Source: Planctomycetota bacterium (GTDB lineage Bacteria; Planctomycetota; Phycisphaerae; WQYP01; JAJZKY01). Taken from it: a stretch of DNA of 7,925 nucleotides. Positions within the stretch are counted from its first letter, which is position 1, and each line of letters opens with the position of its first letter. Below, piece by piece: positions 6,706 through 7,925 of the stretch. Below the pieces are notes generated by a model. The model did not search any database. It was given only the letters and a program-made list of their open reading frames with translations, and was not told the origin of the DNA. The stretch covers positions 1 through 7,925 of the forward strand of contig JAJZKY010000187.1 of the NCBI GenBank assembly GCA_021803885.1, read 5' to 3'. Made by a program: the position numbers and the translations under genes.

Positions 6706-6926
6706 TATACCCTGACGTCGACTTCGAATACTATCCTACTTCTCGGATGCGGATACACTTCCTGCGGTGTAGTGAATTTCCCGAAGTCCTGCACGGTATA
6801 CGCTGACGAGATTGGAGGGAGCGGCGACTCGCGGATCGCGTACTGCCCGTCCCAACTGCTGGAAACTACCTTGTAAACACCACGAGCGGCAGTTACGACG
6901 TAGTGGAAGCGGCTAAGCTGACCTAG
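6706..6926 (+). pseudogene. Frameshifted fragment of the Cys-rich middle domain of a glycine-rich surface protein
   Basis: From 6706 the sequence encodes YTLTSTSNTILLLGCG, then CGVVNFPKSC and AYCPSQ. These align with residues 269-320 of the 822-residue protein (YYLSTTSNVLLLVACG, CSAVTFPSGC, DYCQSQ). That frame ends at a TAA soon after. Alignment to the intact gene shows one base missing near 6855-6860. In the next frame the likeness resumes at 6861 as GNYLVNTTSGSYDVVEAAKLT, matching GVYSITGTATSTAVRIAVEAALLT, and ends at TAG 6924-6926. The fragment has no start, pilin signal or glycine module, and it is joined at its left edge to the tnpB stub. It lies downstream of the C-terminal remnant, the reverse of the order in an intact gene, so the region has been rearranged. 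Confidence 0.85.
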
Positions 6927-6931
6927 TCGTA

Positions 6932-7654
6932 TCAGCGCCTTGCTCCTCCGTCTACTGGTATTACGGCACCGTTGACCCATTCTGACTCGCCTGAGAACAG
7001 CCAGACGATCACGCTTGCTACATCTTCGGGTGGACATGCCCTGTCTCCCAGCTTTCTCAGCGTCTTCCACTCCCTTCCGGGAGCGAAATCATGGCTCATC
7101 GATCGCGGTGCAACCGCATTTACTCGTATGCCTCTTTGTGCAAGCTCCATCGCCAGCACCTCAACGGACTTTGCAACTCCTGCTTTTGCTGCCGAATAAG
7201 CCACGTTTCCCATGCCCGTGGCATACGTGCCAAATACCGAAGAGACCATCACGACAGACGATCCTGCCTTGAGACTCGGCAACGCCGCGCTTAGCGTGTA
7301 CAGTGGTGACTTGAGGTTTGCATCTATCATGCCATCTGTCTGCTCCTCTGTAAGCGCGTCAATGGGCGAGTCTGTGTAATTGCCGGCTACAAGCGCGAGA
7401 TGATCGAGGCTGCCGTACTTGTCTATTGCCTCGTGCACGAGCTTTGCTGCGCCTTCCTTGCTTGATGCATCACCCGCAACATAGTCTATCTGCCCGAACA
7501 TGGCCAGCTGCACCTTTATACTCTTAAGCTTCTCCTCGTTCCTAGAGGCTATGACTACCGATGCACCTTCCTTGAGCAGCAAATAAGCCGTAGCAGAGCC
7601 CAATCCTGGGCCAACCCCAACAACAAGCACCTTCTTTCCCGTAAGTTTCACCAA
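6932..7654 (-). CDS. Short-chain dehydrogenase/reductase (SDR family)
   Basis: This 240-residue protein, the normal length for a classical SDR, is an NAD(P)-dependent oxidoreductase of unknown substrate. The cofactor loop is GVGPGLG at residues 13-19. Arg38 in ASRNEEKL suggests NADP preference. GDAS at 61-64 would contact the adenine ring. The catalytic residues are all visible: Asn113 (DANLKS), Ser139 (MVSSVFG), Tyr153 and Lys157 (YSAAK). The usual NNAG motif is VAGN here. The C terminus ends in VNGAVIPVDGGARR, as in FabG-like members. The frame begins TTG GTG, so it starts at TTG 7654 or GTG 7651; both give nearly the same protein. The gene is divergent from the membrane protein at 7731 and its stop lies six bases from the pseudogene stop at 6926. 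It looks intact. Confidence 0.93.
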   Translation of the reverse strand: MVKLTGKKVLVVGVGPGLGSATAYLLLKEGASVVIASRNEEKLKSIKVQLAMFGQIDYVAGDASSKEGAAKLVHEAIDKYGSLDHLALVAGNYTDSPIDALTEEQTDGMIDANLKSPLYTLSAALPSLKAGSSVVMVSSVFGTYATGMGNVAYSAAKAGVAKSVEVLAMELAQRGIRVNAVAPRSMSHDFAPGREWKTLRKLGDRACPPEDVASVIVWLFSGESEWVNGAVIPVDGGARR

Positions 7655-7683
7655 AACACCAGATTGGCTTTGCAGCGAAGCGC

Positions 7684-7700
7684 TATAAAGCTTTTTAAAG
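7684..7700. promoter_or_regulatory. Divergent promoter region with overlapping TATA-like elements
   Basis: The run tataaagctttttaaag lies between two divergent genes. Read on the minus strand it offers tttata about 26 bases before a predicted start near 7661, leaving a short leader before the SDR start. Read on the plus strand ttttaaag predicts a start near 7723, eight bases before ATG 7731. An alternative plus element tttatta lies at 7708-7714. The central aaagcttt is a perfect palindrome, so one site might serve both directions. Confidence 0.45.
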
Positions 7701-7730
7701 ACTGGCTTTTATTACTCTATACGTGGGTTT

Positions 7731-7925
7731 ATGGCTAAAGAGAACAAATCCGAGACTACGCGCAGGGCTGCGGTAAATCACCTCGCCTATGTGCTTGAGC
7801 TTCTGGGAAGCATGCTTTATGTGATAGCTGCGGTGTATGTGCTGAATTCCTTCAATGGCATAATGCATATCAGCCTTTACATACTTTCGGGAGCTAGCTC
7901 TATATGGTTTCCATTCTTCTACGGC
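7731..7925 (+). CDS. Membrane protein of unknown function (3' end beyond window)
   Basis: ATG 7731 opens a frame that stays open for 65 codons to the last base, so the C-terminal part is missing. The N terminus is hydrophilic and basic (MAKENKSETTRRAAVNH). It is followed by a likely membrane helix (about residues 19-41, with LLGSMLYVIAAVYVLNSF) and the start of a second (about 46-65, ISLYILSGASSIWFPFFYG). The hydrophilic N terminus is probably cytoplasmic. I recognise no family from this much sequence. The gene is divergent from the SDR with 76 bases between starts, so the two may share a regulatory region. Confidence 0.75.
   Translation, partial: MAKENKSETTRRAAVNHLAYVLELLGSMLYVIAAVYVLNSFNGIMHISLYILSGASSIWFPFFYG

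Larger units (their letters stand above)
6579..6716 (+). mobile_element. tnpB: Left-end remnant of an IS200/IS605-family (tnpB) element
   Basis: From ATG 6675 the frame encodes MKMVRAYKFRIYPD, the characteristic N terminus of TnpB (OrfB) proteins, the RNA-guided nucleases of IS200/IS605 elements. After Asp at 6716 the TnpB likeness ends and the sequence becomes a piece of a surface-protein gene. All catalytic parts are therefore gone, and no right end or guide RNA remains. Upstream lie an imperfect hairpin (6604-6631) and the pentamer TTGAT (6579-6583), which is the cleavage and target motif of ISDra2. That arrangement matches the left end of such elements: target motif, then subterminal hairpin, then gene. 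The TTGAT assignment is an inference. The frame continues to 6806 as a short fusion peptide of doubtful meaning. Confidence 0.65.

Noticed and set aside
6618..6806. A 62-residue plus-strand protein starting MVEGGGAIGY
   Set aside because: Its middle is the tnpB N terminus and its end is an out-of-frame reading of the surface-domain fragment, so it is a fusion by chance and not a gene.
6972..7294. Plus-strand frames opposite the SDR gene
   Set aside because: They are antisense to a complete SDR with all catalytic residues and have no support of their own.

Overview
The window looks like a piece of a DPANN archaeal genome, most like the Micrarchaeota/ARMAN group. This inference rests on several traits. 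Two proteins start with a class III (pilin-type) signal of the form R-[LI]-Q-S-A-[LM]-[ED]-Y-L, typical of secreted proteins in those lineages. The genes are tightly packed. TATA/box A-like A+T stretches sit about 25-27 bases upstream of ATG codons, the layout of archaeal leaderless genes. Isoleucine ATA and arginine AGG codons are used heavily. No rRNA or tRNA is present, so the placement is not proven.

Layout, left to right. (1) Positions 1-387 hold the C-terminal end of a membrane-anchored exported protein. Its first 81 bases are an exact reverse complement of a piece of the glycine-rich gene at 3183-3263. (2) Positions 434-850 hold a small basic protein of unknown function. (3) Positions 920-2185 hold a complete malic enzyme. 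(4) Positions 2229-3662 and 3702-6170 hold two tandem paralogues. Each has a pilin-like anchor and a disulfide-rich head, then a variable middle, then a long glycine-rich C-terminal module that begins and ends with conserved cysteines. The middle is a Ser/Thr stalk in the first. In the second it is a Cys-rich domain plus two tandem beta-sandwich repeats. (5) Positions 6171-6931 are a graveyard. They contain a minus-strand micro-ORF with a ferredoxin-like CX2CX2CX3C motif, the C-terminal end of a third glycine-rich paralogue, the left end of an IS200/IS605-type element with the first codons of tnpB, and a frameshifted middle domain of a glycine-rich paralogue. (6) A complete short-chain dehydrogenase lies on the minus strand (6932-7654). 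Divergent from it, a membrane protein starts at 7731 and runs off the window.

The metabolic genes (malic enzyme, SDR) look like ordinary single-copy housekeeping or accessory enzymes. The interesting unit is the surface-protein cluster. Two intact pilin-anchored glycine-rich proteins share ends but differ in the middle. They are accompanied by broken, shuffled paralogue pieces and an exact inverted partial copy. That pattern would fit a surface adhesin family diversified by recombination. The inverted copy sits at the window edge, however, and could be an assembly or amplification chimera.
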